From positions 1 through 15,597 of the forward strand of contig JAQULX010000020.1 in assembly GCA_028718465.1 (NCBI GenBank): a stretch of DNA of 15,597 nucleotides, given 5' to 3'. A program made the translations under genes and the position numbers. This document shows positions 13,494 through 15,597 of this stretch, one piece after another; position 1 is the first letter of the stretch; every line of letters begins with the position of its first letter. A model generated the notes under the pieces. That model was not told the DNA's origin and made no database searches. It saw only the letters and a list, made by a program, of their open reading frames with translations. Origin of the DNA: Dehalococcoidales bacterium. GTDB lineage: Bacteria; Chloroflexota; Dehalococcoidia; Dehalococcoidales; UBA3254.

Positions 13494-14258
13494 ATGAGCG
13501 GAGGTGAAAAAACGAATCAGGAATTAGCGGGAAAAACAGCACTGGTTACCGGTTCGGGCAGGGGAATCGGGAGAGCGATAGCTCTTAAACTGGCCGGTAT
13601 GGGTTCAAAAGTGGCCGTTAACGATTTACCGGCCACTGCCGAAGCCGCCGAGGTCGTTGCAGAAATCGAGACATCCGGTGGAGAAGCGGTGCTGTCTCCG
13701 GCAGATGTAAACGACTCCGGACAGGTGAAGGCCATGACAGACAGGATTATCGAAAAGTGGGAGAGGATCGATATCCTGGTGAACAATGCGGGGATTGTGA
13801 GAAACAATCTTATGCTGCGTCTGTCGGAAGAAGAATGGGACGCCGTGGTTGATACTAACCTGAAAAGCGCTTACCTGTGCACTAAAAGTGTTTTACGCTC
13901 TATGATCGGGCTCAACCACGGACGCATCATTAATATCGCCTCAGTAGCCGGGATTGTGGGGAGCATGGGACGGGTAGATTATGCAGCTTCCAAGGGGGGA
14001 TTGATTGCCTTTACCAGGAGCCTGGCGGTTGAAGTGGGGTCGCGCAATATTACAGTGAACGCGATCGCTCCCGGGGTTATTGCTACCAGACTGACGGAGA
14101 ATCTGCCGCCGGAAGCAAAGGAAATGGTCATATCTCGCACATCATTAAAACGGGCCGGCACGCCTGAGGATGTGGCCGAACTGGCAGCTTTCCTGGCTTC
14201 CGACCGGGCAAGCTATATTACCGTGCAGGTCATCAGCATCGATGGCGGAATAACTTAA
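13494..14258 (+). CDS. FabG-like short-chain dehydrogenase/reductase (254 aa)
   Basis: A classical SDR, cytosolic and NAD(P)-dependent. Visible features are the Rossmann motif TGSGRGIG (19-26), NNAG (97-100), catalytic S150 in NIASVAG, Y163 and K167 in YAASK, and the C-terminal VISIDGG. The residue after the second beta strand is acidic/neutral (VNDLP), which leans toward NADH rather than NADPH. Similarity is to 3-oxoacyl-ACP reductase and acetoacetyl-CoA reductase types. Behind a ketone carboxylase it may interconvert a secondary alcohol and the ketone substrate, or handle acetoacetyl/3-hydroxybutyryl intermediates; the sequence alone cannot decide. The ATG at 13494 has only a weak AGG site, and the gap to acxC makes co-transcription likely but not certain. 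Confidence 0.92.
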   Translation: MSGGEKTNQELAGKTALVTGSGRGIGRAIALKLAGMGSKVAVNDLPATAEAAEVVAEIETSGGEAVLSPADVNDSGQVKAMTDRIIEKWERIDILVNNAGIVRNNLMLRLSEEEWDAVVDTNLKSAYLCTKSVLRSMIGLNHGRIINIASVAGIVGSMGRVDYAASKGGLIAFTRSLAVEVGSRNITVNAIAPGVIATRLTENLPPEAKEMVISRTSLKRAGTPEDVAELAAFLASDRASYITVQVISIDGGIT

Positions 14259-14274
14259 ATGAGGGGAAATAACC

Positions 14275-15126
14275 ATGTCTAAAGTCGGGATAATAACTGA
14301 TAGTATTCACGGCCTATCGCCGGAGTTGATCCAGAAATATGATATCCGCGTTGCTCCAATGGGAGTAGTCATTGACAATAAAGCCTATCGGGATACATTT
14401 GACATAACATCATCGCAATTTTATCCGTTGTTTAAAGAAGCCAGGACTCCCTGTTCCACCACCGCCGCCGTTCCCGGAGATTTCCTGAGTATTTATCAGG
14501 ATATGGCTGGCGTCACTGACAGTATGATATACATCGGGGTTTCCAAGGCCGTGACGGCGACGTACAGTGTTGCGCAGCAGACCCGCGAAATATTCCAGGA
14601 AGAACACCCCGAGGTAAAAATAGAGTTGATTGACAGCAAGACCGGCATGGGAGCTCTGGGTTTTCTGGTACTGGAAGCTTCCAGAGCTGCTGAAAAAGGG
14701 AAAAGCCTGCCGGAAATTATCGACCTGGTACAAAATATGATGCTGCGGGTAAAGTACCTGTCTGTGCTGGATACCATAAGATATCTGGTTAAGATCGGAC
14801 GTGTGCCGAAGAGCGCCGTTACCGAAGAAAAGCTGAGATACCGACCGATGATTGGGTTTGTCAACGGCAGCGGGCAGGTGGAAAATTTCCCCCCGGTAGA
14901 TATAGATAACGCCCTAGATAAACTGATTCAGCAGGCTGAAAAATATATTGATCCGGGAAAGCCGGTCCACGCGATTATACATCATTCGGAATATATCGAT
15001 GAGGCTGAAGCCTTAAAGAAAAAGGTTATCTCCCGGTTCAACCCGGTAGAGCTGTACGTAACCGAGTTTTCTCCGGCTGCTTTGGCCTCAACCGGCCTGA
15101 TGACAGGGCTGGCTTTTTACAGCTAA
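14275..15126 (+). CDS. DegV family protein (fatty-acid-binding, FakB-like), 283 aa
   Basis: A two-domain DegV protein of normal length. The N-terminal strand-turn VGIITDSIHGL carries the family TDS (8-10), followed by the P-S/C-T-T-A-A-V-P region (PCSTTAAVPGDF, where other members have TSQPS), the IGVSKAVTATYSVAQ helix, VKIELIDSKTGMGALGF, and the GRVPKSA / KPMI-like (RYRPMIGF) signature. DegV proteins bind a fatty acid between the domains, and FakB members hand it to a kinase for phospholipid synthesis. GAGGGGA lies about eight bases before the ATG. It directly follows the SDR gene (16-base gap), so the two are probably in one transcript. Its link to ketone metabolism is unexplained. Confidence 0.92.
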   Translation: MSKVGIITDSIHGLSPELIQKYDIRVAPMGVVIDNKAYRDTFDITSSQFYPLFKEARTPCSTTAAVPGDFLSIYQDMAGVTDSMIYIGVSKAVTATYSVAQQTREIFQEEHPEVKIELIDSKTGMGALGFLVLEASRAAEKGKSLPEIIDLVQNMMLRVKYLSVLDTIRYLVKIGRVPKSAVTEEKLRYRPMIGFVNGSGQVENFPPVDIDNALDKLIQQAEKYIDPGKPVHAIIHHSEYIDEAEALKKKVISRFNPVELYVTEFSPAALASTGLMTGLAFYS

Positions 15127-15171
15127 CCAGGCGGGACCTTGTTCAGCCGGAATAGCCCTTTTAAATCTTTA

Positions 15172-15253
15172 CATACTGGTGAATCAGTATGGGGTGACTG
15201 GATGCCAGCTTTCGCTGGTATGGATGATAACCAGGTAGATCCCGGATGCCAGC
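15172..15253. repeat. Clustered hairpins and a GGATGCCAGC direct repeat
   Basis: CATACTG (15172-15178) and CAGTATG (15185-15191) form a perfect hairpin. Immediately after, ATGCCAGC-TTTC-GCTGGTAT (15202-15221) forms a second, and GGATGCCAGC recurs at 15200-15209 and 15244-15253. There is no T-run, so these look like extragenic palindromic (REP/MITE-type) repeats or a compound RNA-stabilising structure after degV rather than a plain terminator. Confidence 0.5.
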
Positions 15254-15331
15254 CGCCGTATCGCCGTACAGACTGGTTTCGCGGGAACAGAAGCTGCTAT
15301 TAAACAATAAGCCAGATAGGGTTAGATACTG

Positions 15332-15366
15332 TATAATATACTTGAACAAGGCTTTGGAGGGTGAGG
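15332..15366 (+). promoter_or_regulatory. Weak promoter candidate and ribosome site of the URO-D-family gene
   Basis: TATAAT at 15332-15337 is a perfect -10, but no good -35 lies 16-18 bases upstream. GGAGGGTGAGG (15356-15366) provides the ribosome site for the ATG at 15372. It may be an activator-dependent promoter or only a chance hexamer. Confidence 0.3.
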
Positions 15367-15371
15367 CCGGT

Positions 15372-15597
15372 ATGCCGCAAATGAACAAACGCGAACGTAT
15401 TGAGTCTGCTCTGGCCGGTAAACCCGTTGACCGTGTTCCGGTGGCCTTCTGGAGGCACTGGCCGGGCGACGACCAAAGGCCGGAATCTCTGGCTACGGCA
15501 GCCCTGGAATTCCAGAAGCGCTACGATCTGGACTTCATTAAGCTGCCGGTCTCCTCAACCTATACGGTAACTGACTACGGCGTAAAACACAGTTATC
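15372..15597 (+). CDS. Uroporphyrinogen-decarboxylase-family protein, N-terminal fragment (cut by window end)
   Basis: The first 75 residues show the URO-D family opening: MNKRERIESALAGKPVDRVP (about residues 4-23) followed by VAFWRHWPGDDQ and an LEFQKRYDLDFIKLP segment. True heme-pathway HemE and the methyltransferases of corrinoid-dependent methyl transfer (MtaA/MtbA type) share this fold. The FWRHWPGDD wording is typical of the many anaerobe paralogues outside heme synthesis, so a corrinoid or other decarboxylase-like role is more likely than hemE. GAGG lies five bases before the ATG at 15372; a second in-frame ATG is at 15381. The rest lies beyond the window, so the type cannot be settled. 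Confidence 0.85.
   Translation, partial: MPQMNKRERIESALAGKPVDRVPVAFWRHWPGDDQRPESLATAALEFQKRYDLDFIKLPVSSTYTVTDYGVKHSY

Overview
The window looks like chromosome of an anaerobic Firmicute, most likely a Peptococcaceae / Desulfotomaculia-type organism. This is inferred from the strong AGGAGG ribosome-binding sites, the ATG/GTG start mix, an acetone-carboxylase operon and a corrinoid/URO-D-type gene. No 16S rRNA or other taxonomic marker is present, so the assignment is tentative. The window falls into an accessory (phage- or integrative-element-like) left third and a metabolic right two thirds.

Left third (about 1-4340): small genes with almost no recognisable families. A coiled-coil protein (39-644) is followed by convergent terminators. 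A tight four-gene minus-strand operon (2712 to 888: double zinc-ribbon protein, two unknown proteins, one OB-fold-like protein) is driven by a near-consensus promoter overlapped by repeated operator-like boxes. Divergent to it lies a 58-aa excisionase/AlpA-type helix-turn-helix gene. Then come a DUF2292 micro-protein (3285-3464), a strong nested terminator and two overlapping small genes. The block ends in a strong terminator and a repeat-rich stretch (4177-4326). That stretch abuts the 5' half of a serine tRNA (UGA anticodon) cut off exactly after the anticodon loop, which is the probable attachment-site junction of the element.

Middle (4400-8000): minus-strand genes for an aldo/keto reductase and an OFA-type MFS transporter, a decayed C-terminal fragment of a TRAP-transporter large permease (dctM), and a small DUF1328 membrane protein.

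Right (8003-15597): the main metabolic unit on the plus strand. A TTGACA-N17-TATATT promoter is followed directly by a perfect 7-bp dyad operator with a third half-site, then a roughly 300-nt leader with mutually exclusive hairpins. Next come three tightly packed genes whose sizes, order and motifs match acetone carboxylase: beta (717 aa), alpha (742 aa) and gamma (182 aa). A FabG-like short-chain dehydrogenase and a DegV-family lipid-binding protein follow on the same strand, and the start of a uroporphyrinogen-decarboxylase-family gene runs off the end. The likely role is ATP-dependent carboxylation of acetone or a related ketone to a beta-keto acid, with the SDR interconverting ketone/alcohol or 3-keto/3-hydroxy intermediates. 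In the alpha subunit, the position that should hold the third metal-ligand histidine reads methionine (M168). This is the most notable biochemical oddity.
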